DNA from: Acidobacteriaceae bacterium
Lineage (GTDB): Bacteria > Acidobacteriota > Terriglobia > Terriglobales > Acidobacteriaceae
NCBI GenBank assembly: GCA_030040395.1
Contig: JASHTU010000584.1
Location: forward strand, 1-5,780
Length of the DNA stretch: 5,780 bases
Direction of reading: 5' to 3'
In this document: positions 1 through 5,780 of the stretch, piece by piece
How the letters are laid out: each line of letters starts with the position of its first letter
Numbering within the stretch: position 1 is the first letter of the stretch
Made by a program: the position numbers and the translations under genes
The notes under the pieces: generated by a model
The model's input: the letters and a program-made list of their open reading frames with translations, nothing else
What the model was told of the DNA's origin: nothing
Database searches by the model: none

Positions 1-2689
1 GGGCGAGCGTGTCTTCGTGTAGCCTGCGTGCGCCGCGTGAATCTCCTTGGGCCCGCAGAGTCAGTCCCAGATTATTCATCGATGTGAGCGTACTCGGGTG
101 CTCGGGCCCTCGCACACGGCGGGAGATCTTGAGTACTTCTTCCTGCAGTTTGCGCGCGCCGGCCAGATCTCCGTGGATCCGCAGAGTCTCCGCCAAATTG
201 TTCATCGAAGTGAGCGTATCCGGGTGCTCCAGACCCAACACATGGCGGCGAACCTCAAGCACCTCTTCCTGCAGCTTGCGCGCGCCGAACAAATCTCCTT
301 GCGCCTCAAGAGTCGCCGCCAGGTTGCTCATCGAGGTGAGCGTGTCCGGATGCTCGGGCCCCAGCAAAGATCGCTTTAGTTCGAGAGTCCTTCCTTGCAG
401 CTTGCGCGCGCCCGCCAAATCTCCCTGGGCCTGCAGAATTTCCGCCAAGTTATTCATTGATTGGAGCGTATCCGGGTGCTCTGGCCCTAGCACTCGGCGG
501 CGGATTGCGAGCGCTTCTTCGTGTAGCCTGCGCGCGCCGCGTAAATCTCCCTCGGCCTGCAGAGTCGCGGCCAGGTTGTTCATCGCAGTCAAGGTGTTGC
601 GATGCTCCGGCCCCTGCACGCGGCGGCGGATTGCGAGCACCTCTTCTTCCAGCACGCGCGCGCCGGGCAAATCCCCCTGGGCGCGTAGAGTCATCCCCAG
701 GCTGCCCATCGAGGCGAGCGTATTCGGGTGCTCAACTCCCAGCTCGCGGCGCCCGATTTCGAGCGCTTCTTCGTGCAGCCTGCGCGCACCCGACAGTTCT
801 CCTTGGGCGCGTAGAGTTTCCGCCAAGTTGTTCATGACAGTGAGCGTGTCGGGGTGCTCGGGTCCCCGATGGCCGCGGTGGAACTGGAGCTCGCGTTCGA
901 GTACTGTTCGCGCTGAGGCGTATGCTCCGCGTTCGAAATCATAGCGGGCCACCCAATTTGCAAGAAGGGCTTCATTCATTGTGGATGGAATAGAGACGAG
1001 TTGGCGCGCGTGCGCCACGTGGAGCTCGATTTGCTTATGCAGCCGCGGGTCGGGAGCCGCCTGGGCGATCTCCAGAACCAGCGCCTCGATCGCTGCTTCC
1101 CGCAGGGCCTGCGTCCGGCTGGACTGCGCTCGCTCGTGGAAGCGCACGGCGCGGGAAACCAGCGTGTGCACGGTGCGCGCTTCTCCCTTTTCGCCGGCGA
1201 TTTCCGCCAAGGAGGCCTTGGTCACCTCGTAAAACGCTTTGCGCTGGCGCTGCTCGGCTCTTCCCGGGTCGAGACCGTCGGCCTTTTCAAAAACTGCTTT
1301 GACCAACGACGCGGGAATGGGCGCGACCGCGAGAACCGAGGCGAGGCGTAAAAAGTCCAGCGCTGCGTCGCCCAAATGGCGGATGCTGCGCAGCATGGTT
1401 TGGGCGATGCTTCTTTCGTGGCCGTTGGGCAGCGCGTCCGCCAGTTCGGTGGCCAGCTCCAGCGCGTCATCGTCCCGGCTCGCCAGTTCCTCGCGGAACT
1501 TGTGGTAAGGTTCGTCGCTTCCGTACGAGACGAGCGCCGAGGCGGTGACATCGAGGGCCAGGGCGTGGCGTCCCAGGTCCTCGGCAAGGAGCCGCGCCTC
1601 GTTGTCTTCGGCTTCGCCCGCGGGAGGGCGCCGCGAAGTGAGCAGTTGATGCGCCTCATCCGGCGTGAGCACGGAAAGGTCAATGCCCCTGGCCAATGAG
1701 CCGTACTCATGGCTGCGGGTGGTGATGAGCGTCCGCGCCAGCGCGTGCGGCGCGAACCAGCGGCGCAGCGCGTCGGGTTCCATGCCGTTGGGCGCGTCAT
1801 CCACCACCCACAGGCAGCACTTCCCTTCACTGCCGATCGTGTGGGCCAGTGCGCCCTCCACTTGATCCGTCGTGAGCCCCTGGGCGTTGATGCCCAGCCG
1901 CTCGGCGATCCCGCGAACCTGGTCGGAACGCAACGCATCGCGCTCCTCGGGGCCGAGGGCGGCGTTGGCATCGTCGTTGCCGTAGGCGCGCAGCCAGAAG
2001 ACGCCCCCGGGATAGGCCGCGCCAAAGTGCAGCGCGTACTCCTCGGCCAGCAGGGATTTGCCTACCCCGCCGAGGCCCTGCACCTGACCGATGCCACCCG
2101 TGGCCGAGACGGCGCCGGTAATCTGCGCCACATCGCCGGCATGGAGCAGCGAATGGATCTCCCACATCTCTTTCAGGCGGCCGACAAAGCGGGTTGAGCC
2201 AACCGGCTTGATGCCGTACCAGTTGGGCGCGGTGAGAGGCTGAATGTCGGCCAGCGGCGTGGTGAGTTGGCCAACCTGATCGACGATGGCCTCGACGAGG
2301 CGCTCCATCTCGCCGTCGGAGGTGGGCGCCTGGAGAAACTTGGCGTCGCGGAGCGCGATGGGATGGATGTGGGCAGGGCCGCTCTCGGGATTAACGACAA
2401 GCACGCGGCGGCGCGGGTCGCCTTCGCTTTGCGCGGCCAGGAAAGCCGCCGTCAGCTCCCATTGGCAGGCGCGGCGGAGGGGGTAGGTCGCGGAGTAGTA
2501 GGCGAGGAGCGCCTTGGAGTTGGCTAGGCCTTCGGTGACGGCGCGGGTGATGGAGGAGAAGTCGGCGATTTCGGCGGCGTCAAACCATACGCGCAGGCCG
2601 GCTTGGGTGAGCGCCTCGGCGATCTGTTGCGGGCGGTCGCCGTCGGCCCAAGCGTGACTGAGGAAAACGTCGTATTCTCCGGTCGCCAT
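1..2689 (-). CDS. TIR / NB-ARC / TPR-repeat STAND ATPase, NLR-like sensor (C-terminus beyond the window)
   Basis: I translated this strand codon by codon: 896 codons with no stop or frameshift, leaving the left edge still open. ATG 2689 is the earliest possible ATG start, because an in-frame TGA lies two codons upstream. Residues 5-135 form a TIR domain: YDVFLSHAW at 6-14, VWFD at 34-37, and CQWEL at 75-79, where Glu78 fits the catalytic glutamate of TIR NADases. Residues about 166-520 form an NB-ARC switch: RFVGR 167-171, Walker A GLGGVGKS 205-212 (Lys211), Walker B LWVVDD 293-298, sensor LITTR 321-325, GLPL-like LGRHALAL 372-379, and MHD-like VHTLVSRAV 507-515. A degenerate helical stretch leads into 42-residue TPR units from residue 611. 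By family knowledge the TPRs sense a ligand, NB-ARC oligomerises, and TIR degrades NAD+ or makes a nucleotide signal. A role in phage defence is inferred; the trigger is unknown. The protein is probably cytoplasmic, as I see no signal peptide or membrane segment. Confidence 0.93.
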   Translation of the reverse strand, partial: MATGEYDVFLSHAWADGDRPQQIAEALTQAGLRVWFDAAEIADFSSITRAVTEGLANSKALLAYYSATYPLRRACQWELTAAFLAAQSEGDPRRRVLVVNPESGPAHIHPIALRDAKFLQAPTSDGEMERLVEAIVDQVGQLTTPLADIQPLTAPNWYGIKPVGSTRFVGRLKEMWEIHSLLHAGDVAQITGAVSATGGIGQVQGLGGVGKSLLAEEYALHFGAAYPGGVFWLRAYGNDDANAALGPEERDALRSDQVRGIAERLGINAQGLTTDQVEGALAHTIGSEGKCCLWVVDDAPNGMEPDALRRWFAPHALARTLITTRSHEYGSLARGIDLSVLTPDEAHQLLTSRRPPAGEAEDNEARLLAEDLGRHALALDVTASALVSYGSDEPYHKFREELASRDDDALELATELADALPNGHERSIAQTMLRSIRHLGDAALDFLRLASVLAVAPIPASLVKAVFEKADGLDPGRAEQRQRKAFYEVTKASLAEIAGEKGEARTVHTLVSRAVRFHERAQSSRTQALREAAIEALVLEIAQAAPDPRLHKQIELHVAHARQLVSIPSTMNEALLANWVARYDFERGAYASARTVLERELQFHRGHRGPEHPDTLTVMNNLAETLRAQGELSGARRLHEEALEIGRRELGVEHPNTLASMGSLGMTLRAQGDLPGARVLEEEVLAIRRRVQGPEHRNTLTAMNNLAATLQAEGDLRGARRLHEEALAIRRRVLGPEHPDTLQSMNNLAEILQAQGDLAGARKLQGRTLELKRSLLGPEHPDTLTSMSNLAATLEAQGDLFGARKLQEEVLEVRRHVLGLEHPDTLTSMNNLAETLRIHGDLAGARKLQEEVLKISRRVRGPEHPSTLTSMNNLGLTLRAQGDSRGARRLHEDTLA
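2..859 (-). repeat. Seven in-frame tandem 126-bp units encoding 42-residue TPRs
   Basis: Units read on the minus strand: 734-859, 608-733, 482-607, 356-481, 230-355, 104-229 and a partial 2-103. Each encodes the pattern EHPDTL..MNNLA.TL.AQGDL.GAR.L.EE.L.I.RRV.GP. This is the kinesin-light-chain/nephrocystin type of TPR, in which two helices plus a linker take 42 residues. The spacing is exact, with no indels. Units 5 and 6 share 30 of 42 residues by my count. More units may follow beyond the left edge. The stretch before unit 1 (residues about 569-610, ending ELQFHRGHRGP) looks like one more, diverged unit. Confidence 0.92.
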
Positions 2690-2711
2690 GATTCACACCC
2701 AGCGGCTTCCA

Positions 2712-2717
2712 ATGATA
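2712..2717 (-). promoter_or_regulatory. Candidate -10 element for the TIR-NB-ARC gene
   Basis: The minus strand reads TATCAT (5 of 6 to TATAAT), placing a transcript start close to the ATG at 2689 with a short leader of roughly 15 nt. No convincing -35 hexamer lies 16-18 bp upstream; that space is occupied by a 14-bp tandem repeat. The ribosome site is weak (GGGTG about 7 nt before the ATG). This suggests low or activator-dependent expression, but it rests on sequence resemblance only. Confidence 0.3.
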
Positions 2718-2727
2718 ATCGCCGTCC

Positions 2728-2755
2728 ATCGGGTTTCCGGAATCGGGTAGCCGGT
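2728..2755. repeat. Imperfect 14-bp tandem repeat in the TIR gene promoter region
   Basis: ATCGGGTTTCCGGA (2728-2741) is followed directly by ATCGGGTAGCCGGT (2742-2755), with 11 of 14 positions identical. The first unit also contains most of the palindrome TTCCGGAA (2735-2742). The pair covers the -35 region of the candidate TIR gene promoter, so it could be a regulator site. Confidence 0.45.
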
Positions 2756-2758
2756 CGG

Positions 2759-2823
2759 TTTGAAGGGTAGGGGCCTCAACCCGAAGGAAAAGGCCTTCAA
2801 AAGGAGAGGGGGCTTTAGCCCCT
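2759..2823. repeat. Two-hairpin intergenic element (REP-like), possible weak tdh terminator
   Basis: First structure: the arms TTTGAAGG (2759-2766) and CCTTCAAA (2794-2801) are perfect 8-bp complements around a 27-nt interior that contains a smaller GGG/CCC stem. Second structure: GGGGC (2809-2813), loop TTTA, GCCCC (2818-2822). In the tdh direction the second hairpin is followed by CTCTCCTTTT, so it could act as a weak intrinsic terminator between tdh and the TIR gene. Compact hairpins of this kind often occur as dispersed intergenic repeats, but only one copy is visible here. Confidence 0.45.
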
Positions 2824-2901
2824 AAGGGAACGTAAAGTCAAACTGGCCCTCTGGCCGGAATCGCGCCTATTTCGAATCCCGTGAATTCGAGCTTTCCACC
2901 T

Positions 2902-3939
2902 TTACTCACCCGCGCTCGTCCAGTCCAGCACCACTTTCCCGGTTTCGCCTGAAACCATGGCGTCAAAGCCTTGCTGAAAATCCCGATAAGAAAAGCGGTG
3001 CGTAATCACGGGAGAAATGTCCACACCGGACTCCAGCATCACCGTCATCCGGTACCAGGTTTCGTACATCTCGCGTCCGTAGATGCCCTTGAGCGTCAGC
3101 CCGCTGAAGATCACCTGCCGCCAATCGATCGCCACCTCCTTGGCGGGGATGCCCAGAATCGCAATTTTTCCCCCGTGACTCATATTGGCGATCATGTCGC
3201 GCAGGGCTTGTGCGCTGCCTGACATCTCCAACCCCACATCGAAGCCCTCCACCATGCCCAGCCGCTTCTGCACTTCGGCCAGCGGGGTCTCGTTCGGATT
3301 CACCGCCAGCGTGGCGCCCATCTTCCGCGCCAGCTCCAGCCGGAAAGGATTCAGATCCGTCACCACCACATGCCGCGCCCCCGCGTGCTGCACCACCGGA
3401 ATGGCCATGATCCCGATCGGACCGGCTCCCGTAATCAGAACGTCCTCCGCCAGCACGGGAAAGGAAAGCGCTGTATGCACCGCATTTCCGAATGGATCGA
3501 AAATCGCGGCCACTTCCTGGTTGACGTCGGGATTGTGCCTCCAGATGTTGCTCATCGGCAACGCAATCAGCTCGGCAAAAGCCCCCTCCCGGTCGACCCC
3601 GACGCCCCGGGCAAAAGCGCAAAGGTGACGCCGGCCGGCCAGGCAGTTCCGGCAGCGGCCGCAAACCACGTGGCCTTCCCCGCTCACCACGTCCCCGGGG
3701 AAAAAGTCGCTCACGTTCGACCCCACCGCCACAATCTTGCCCACAAACTCGTGTCCGATGGTCATCGGCGTCCGGATTGTCTTCTGCGCCCATTCATCCC
3801 ATTGGTAAATGTGTACATCGGTGCCGCAAATACCCGTGTAGCGCACCCGGATCAGCACATCGTTGATGCCCAGCGCAGGCTCGGGAACCTCCTCCAGCCA
3901 AAGCCCGCGCTCCGCCTTGCTCTTAACCAACGCCTTCAT
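2902..3939 (-). CDS. tdh: L-threonine 3-dehydrogenase (zinc-dependent MDR family)
   Basis: This enzyme oxidises L-threonine with NAD+ to 2-amino-3-ketobutyrate, the first step of threonine breakdown to glycine and acetyl-CoA, in the cytoplasm. The product is 345 residues; E. coli Tdh has 341 and aligns along its whole length. Visible hallmarks: catalytic-zinc ligands Cys38, His63 and Glu64 (ICGTDVHIY at 37-45, GHEFVG at 62-67); structural-zinc cysteines 93, 96, 99 and 107; [13 protein letters not shown] at 148-160; the Rossmann loop GAGPIG 171-176 with Asp195 ending the next strand; and [12 protein letters not shown] near the C-terminus, characteristic of Tdh rather than sorbitol dehydrogenase. 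ATG 3939 has a good ribosome site, AAGGGAG at 3948-3954, 8 nt upstream. The usual partner kbl is not adjacent. The gene is divergent from rplS and probably monocistronic. Confidence 0.96.
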   Translation of the reverse strand: MKALVKSKAERGLWLEEVPEPALGINDVLIRVRYTGICGTDVHIYQWDEWAQKTIRTPMTIGHEFVGKIVAVGSNVSDFFPGDVVSGEGHVVCGRCRNCLAGRRHLCAFARGVGVDREGAFAELIALPMSNIWRHNPDVNQEVAAIFDPFGNAVHTALSFPVLAEDVLITGAGPIGIMAIPVVQHAGARHVVVTDLNPFRLELARKMGATLAVNPNETPLAEVQKRLGMVEGFDVGLEMSGSAQALRDMIANMSHGGKIAILGIPAKEVAIDWRQVIFSGLTLKGIYGREMYETWYRMTVMLESGVDISPVITHRFSYRDFQQGFDAMVSGETGKVVLDWTSAGE

Positions 3940-3974
3940 CTAGAAATCTCCCTTATAAGTTACGATCAGCTCGA

Positions 3975-3980
3975 ATTGTA
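3975..3980 (-). promoter_or_regulatory. Candidate -10 element for tdh
   Basis: The minus strand reads TACAAT (5 of 6 to TATAAT), giving an expected leader of about 28 nt before the tdh ATG. The matching -35 position (around 3998-4003) has no TTGACA-like hexamer but overlaps a 14-bp perfect palindrome. This would suit a promoter controlled by a bound regulator. Unproven. Confidence 0.35.
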
Positions 3981-3998
3981 TCGGTTCCGATCGATCAT

Positions 3999-4012
3999 GC
4001 GGGTGCACCCGC
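3999..4012. promoter_or_regulatory. 14-bp perfect palindrome upstream of tdh, possible operator
   Basis: GCGGGTGCACCCGC is identical on both strands. It lies about 60 bp upstream of the tdh start, over the -35 region of the candidate tdh promoter, and about 180 bp upstream of rplS. Its central GGTGCACC is also the centre of the longer palindrome before pyrH. A dimeric regulator site is plausible; no known consensus was recognised. Confidence 0.4.
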
Positions 4013-4151
4013 TTCCTGCAAAGCCCGCTAACGTCGTCAGTTTCAGGCGCCTACACAGGAAGCCAACCGGTCTCACTCCTCGGGCTGGCCCTGGCCCGTA
4101 TGGGTCCATCGGCGCCATCCGTCCCGTTAAGCGCTACTGCCAGATCTCTGA

Positions 4152-4157
4152 TAAAAT
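4152..4157 (+). promoter_or_regulatory. Candidate -10 element for rplS
   Basis: TAAAAT (5 of 6 to TATAAT) sits 32 nt before the rplS start, in an AT-rich pocket of an otherwise GC-rich spacer. The best upstream -35 is poor (TTAAGC at 4127-4132, 19 bp away). Because tdh is divergent, rplS must have a promoter in this spacer, which supports the call by position more than by sequence. Confidence 0.35.
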
Positions 4158-4189
4158 TGAGATTCTGAGTTCAATCGCAGGAAAATGCC

Positions 4190-4561
4190 ATGTCCATCCA
4201 TCCGGTTATGCAACGCCTGGCCGACAAAATCAAGCGCACCGACCTGCCGGCGTTTGTTCCCGGCGACCAGGTCCGCGTCCAGGTAAAGATCAAAGAAGGC
4301 GACAAGGAGCGTTTGCAGGCCTTTGAGGGCCTGGTCATCGCCGTCAACCGCGGGCCGCAAGGCTCCTTCACCGTGCGCAAGATGAGCTTCGGCCAGGGCG
4401 TCGAGCGCATCTTTCCCTTCAATTCCAAGGTCATCGAGAAGATCGAGAAGATTCGCAGCTATAAAGTGCGCCGGGCCAAGCTCTTCTATATTCGCGGCTT
4501 GCGCGGTAAGGCTGCCCGCCTCAAGGAAGTGGACCGCGAAACCGGCAAGGTGCGCGTTTAA
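4190..4561 (+). CDS. rplS: 50S ribosomal protein L19
   Basis: L19 is a structural protein of the large ribosomal subunit, at the 30S-50S interface. The product has 123 residues, slightly longer than the 115 of E. coli, with the extra residues at the two ends. Family hallmarks are visible: PGD at 24-26, RLQAFEG 41-47, FTVRK 60-64 and VERIFP 71-76, the basic [10 protein letters not shown] 93-102, and GKAAR 106-110. ATG 4190 is preceded by AGGA at 4179-4182 with a 7-nt spacer, and the N-terminus begins at the usual place for L19. In many bacteria rplS closes an rpsP-rimM-trmD-rplS operon. Here the upstream neighbour is the divergent tdh and a terminator follows, so rplS appears to be its own transcription unit. 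Confidence 0.97.
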   Translation: MSIHPVMQRLADKIKRTDLPAFVPGDQVRVQVKIKEGDKERLQAFEGLVIAVNRGPQGSFTVRKMSFGQGVERIFPFNSKVIEKIEKIRSYKVRRAKLFYIRGLRGKAARLKEVDRETGKVRV

Positions 4562-4585
4562 GCGTGGGCGTACGCGCTCGAATCA

Positions 4586-4610
4586 CCCCGGCCCCGCGCC
4601 GGGGTTTTTT
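4586..4610 (+). terminator. Rho-independent terminator after rplS
   Basis: CCCCGGC (4586-4592), 5-nt loop CCCGC, and GCCGGGG (4598-4604) form a perfect 7-bp all-GC stem followed at once by six T residues (4605-4610). It starts 24 nt after the rplS stop. This is the clearest regulatory element in the window, and it separates rplS from pyrH transcription. Confidence 0.9.
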
Positions 4611-4690
4611 CTGGCGCCCGAGCGGTTGCAAAGTTGCTCTAGCCCGCACCCACCGGAGCCGAGTCGCGCTTTCCTCAAAGAAAAGCTGCG

Positions 4691-4718
4691 TTGCACGACC
4701 TCGAAAAGGGCGCATAAT
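4691..4718 (+). promoter_or_regulatory. Candidate sigma-70-type promoter for pyrH
   Basis: TTGCAC (4691-4696) and CATAAT (4713-4718) are separated by 16 bp. The -10 matches TATAAT at 5 of 6 positions; the -35 keeps only the TTG. The expected start is near 4725, giving a leader of about 65 nt to ATG 4791 that contains the 18-bp palindrome. The strong terminator upstream makes a promoter in this spacer likely. Confidence 0.5.
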
Positions 4719-4742
4719 CTTTGGAACTGCTCCAAATAGCGA

Positions 4743-4760
4743 GGCAAGGTGCACCTTGCC
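4743..4760. promoter_or_regulatory. 18-bp perfect palindrome in the pyrH leader
   Basis: GGCAAGGTGCACCTTGCC is identical on both strands. As DNA it could bind a dimeric regulator just downstream of the predicted start of transcription. As RNA it folds into a 7-bp stem with a UGCA tetraloop, about 30 nt before the pyrH ATG. There is no T-run after it, so it is not an intrinsic terminator. Its centre GGTGCACC recurs upstream of tdh. Confidence 0.55.
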
Positions 4761-4790
4761 GTAATCTACCTGTGGGATACTCGAAACGGC

Positions 4791-5495
4791 ATGTATAAAC
4801 GCATTGTTCTTAAGCTTTCAGGGGAGGCCCTCGCCGGTGACCGCGGCTTCGGCTTGGATGCCGAGCGCGTGGCCGATATCACCGCCGAGATCGCGGAAAT
4901 CCACGCCTTGGGCGTGGAAGTGGGCGTGGTGGTGGGCGGAGGCAACTTCTTTCGCGGCGTCGAGGGCCAGGCGCGCGAAATGGACCGCGTCAGCGCCGAC
5001 AGCATGGGCATGTTGTCCACCGTCATCAACGCCATCGCCCTGCAGGACGCCCTCGAAAAGCGCGGCCTCCAGTGCCGGGTCATGACCGCCGTCGTCATGA
5101 ATCAATTGGCCGAGCCTTACATCCGCCGCCGCGCCGTGCGCCATCTCGAAAAAGGCCGCGTGGTCATCTTTGCCGCCGGCACCGGCAATCCCTTCTTCTC
5201 CACTGACACCGCCGCCAGCCTCCGCGCCATGGAAATCAAGGCCGACGTGCTTCTGAAGGGCACCAAGGTGGAAGGCGTTTTCAACGCTGATCCGGTGCTG
5301 GTCAAGGACGCCGTCAAATACGACGAAATCACCTACATGGAGATCCTGCGCCAGGGCCTCAAAGTGATGGATCTCACCGCCGTAAGCCTCTGCAAGGACA
5401 ACAATATGCCCATGATCATCTTCAATATGAACCAGCCTGGTAACATCCGCCGCGTGGTCCTGGGCGAAAAAGTGGGCTCGCTGGTGACGGCTTAG
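4791..5495 (+). CDS. pyrH: UMP kinase (uridylate kinase)
   Basis: PyrH phosphorylates UMP to UDP with ATP, an essential step of pyrimidine nucleotide synthesis; it is a cytoplasmic hexamer of the amino-acid-kinase fold, unrelated to eukaryotic UMP/CMP kinase. The product has 234 residues, the usual bacterial size. Motifs: [13 protein letters not shown] 2-14, [11 protein letters not shown] 46-56, ADSMGML 69-75, [17 protein letters not shown] 130-146, [11 protein letters not shown] 154-164 with ADP 166-168. I chose ATG 4791 because homologues begin at or just before the YKR motif. An in-frame GTG at 4749 would add 14 residues but lies inside the 18-bp palindrome. The ribosome site for ATG 4791 is weak (GGGA 4774-4777, 13 nt away), so the start is less sure than the gene. 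The usual neighbours tsf and frr are absent on both visible sides. Confidence 0.96.
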   Translation: MYKRIVLKLSGEALAGDRGFGLDAERVADITAEIAEIHALGVEVGVVVGGGNFFRGVEGQAREMDRVSADSMGMLSTVINAIALQDALEKRGLQCRVMTAVVMNQLAEPYIRRRAVRHLEKGRVVIFAAGTGNPFFSTDTAASLRAMEIKADVLLKGTKVEGVFNADPVLVKDAVKYDEITYMEILRQGLKVMDLTAVSLCKDNNMPMIIFNMNQPGNIRRVVLGEKVGSLVTA

Positions 5496-5780
5496 AAGCA
5501 ACAATTAGCCCTTCGCCGTCATCTATGAGGCATTGCGCCATGAGCTCGGCCAATAGCCGGGAAGTTGCCATTGTTTCCCTTGTTTTCGCCTGGTTGAGAA
5601 CCGGAATTTCCACCCCGTAATGAACGAGCCGAAAGTAATGAACGAGCCGGAAGCAAGAAGCTACAGGCTACGAGCTCGGCTTTAGGGGTCAGAGGCAAAG
5701 AAGCTTGACCAGCGGTACGCACGCACCACCTTCCGCCGTCCAACCATCCGTGGGCGCCACGAAAGCTTCTGCGGGAGTGC
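5496..5780. other. Region after pyrH with no recognisable gene
   Basis: I see no gene in these 285 bp. The short open frames on either strand have no recognisable motif, and frr, the common downstream neighbour of pyrH, does not begin here. A weak hairpin, GGGAA (5559-5563) with TTCCC (5575-5579) followed by TTGTTTT, could end pyrH transcription, but the stem is short. GAGCTCGGC occurs twice (about 5542 and 5671), and an 18-bp tandem duplication lies between. The next gene may begin beyond the right edge. Confidence 0.6.
5617..5652. repeat. 18-bp tandem duplication downstream of pyrH
   Basis: GTAATGAACGAGCCGAAA (5617-5634) is followed directly by GTAATGAACGAGCCGGAA (5635-5652); 17 of 18 positions agree. 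It lies in apparently non-coding DNA. It looks like a recent slippage or duplication product, and no function is evident. Confidence 0.75.

Noticed and set aside
2..859. Regularly spaced repeats resembling a CRISPR-like array
   Set aside because: The period is 126 bp with no separate spacers, the units are continuous and coding, and they translate to TPRs.
9..944. A 311-codon plus-strand open frame with repeated sequence
   Set aside because: It is the antisense of the TPR array. The minus-strand frame gives a clear TPR consensus and continues into TIR and NB-ARC motifs, whereas this one gives low-complexity Ser/Arg-rich protein with no family resemblance.
1222..2025. A 267-codon minus-strand open frame
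   Set aside because: It overlaps the NB-ARC region in a different frame on the same strand and shows no motif; the long TIR-NB-ARC frame is intact through this stretch.
3370..4326. A 318-codon plus-strand open frame across tdh, the divergent spacer and the start of rplS
   Set aside because: It is antisense to tdh and out of frame with rplS, with no recognisable domain; both real genes have full-length family matches.
4586..4604. The GC-rich palindrome after rplS as a regulator site
   Set aside because: The immediate six-T run and its position after the rplS stop make it an intrinsic terminator.
4818..5504. A 228-codon minus-strand open frame rich in His, Ala and Gly
   Set aside because: It is the antisense of pyrH. 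GC-rich pyrH genes often show such a long shadow, and no family motif is visible.
5519..5743. A 74-codon minus-strand open frame
   Set aside because: The translation has no recognisable motif, and it runs through the 18-bp tandem duplication. I treat it as chance.

Overview
The window is about 62-65% GC by eye and comes from a bacterial chromosome. It holds four protein-coding genes and no RNA gene or transposase that I could recognise. The ribosomal protein L19, UMP kinase and threonine dehydrogenase sequences are clearly bacterial. The protein sequences and the short GGGGC-TTTA-GCCCC intergenic hairpin remind me of Acidobacteriota, but this is a low-confidence impression, not a placement.

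Left part (positions 1-2689, minus strand): one uninterrupted reading frame of 896 codons starts at ATG 2689 and runs off the left edge with no stop. It encodes a large TIR / NB-ARC / TPR protein of the STAND (NLR-like) ATPase class. An N-terminal TIR domain keeps the likely catalytic glutamate. A complete nucleotide-binding switch follows, then seven tandem 42-residue kinesin-light-chain-type TPR units, the last cut by the window edge. This architecture is typical of bacterial immune or abortive-infection sensors, and it is the most interesting object here.

Middle (2690-3939): a 212-bp spacer carries a 14-bp tandem repeat over the candidate promoter of the TIR gene and a two-hairpin, REP-like element. 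Next comes tdh (minus strand), a full-length zinc-dependent L-threonine 3-dehydrogenase with all zinc ligands and the NAD-binding motif.

Right part (3940-5780, plus strand): a 250-bp divergent intergenic region separates tdh from rplS (ribosomal protein L19). rplS ends at a strong intrinsic terminator. pyrH (UMP kinase) follows with its own promoter and an 18-bp perfect palindrome in its leader. The last 285 bp hold no recognisable gene, only an 18-bp tandem duplication.

The genes do not form one operon. rplS and pyrH are housekeeping genes found here without their usual partners (rimM/trmD for rplS; tsf and frr for pyrH), and tdh lacks an adjacent kbl. Two perfect palindromes, one upstream of tdh and one upstream of pyrH, share the core GGTGCACC and may be sites for a common regulator; that is inference.
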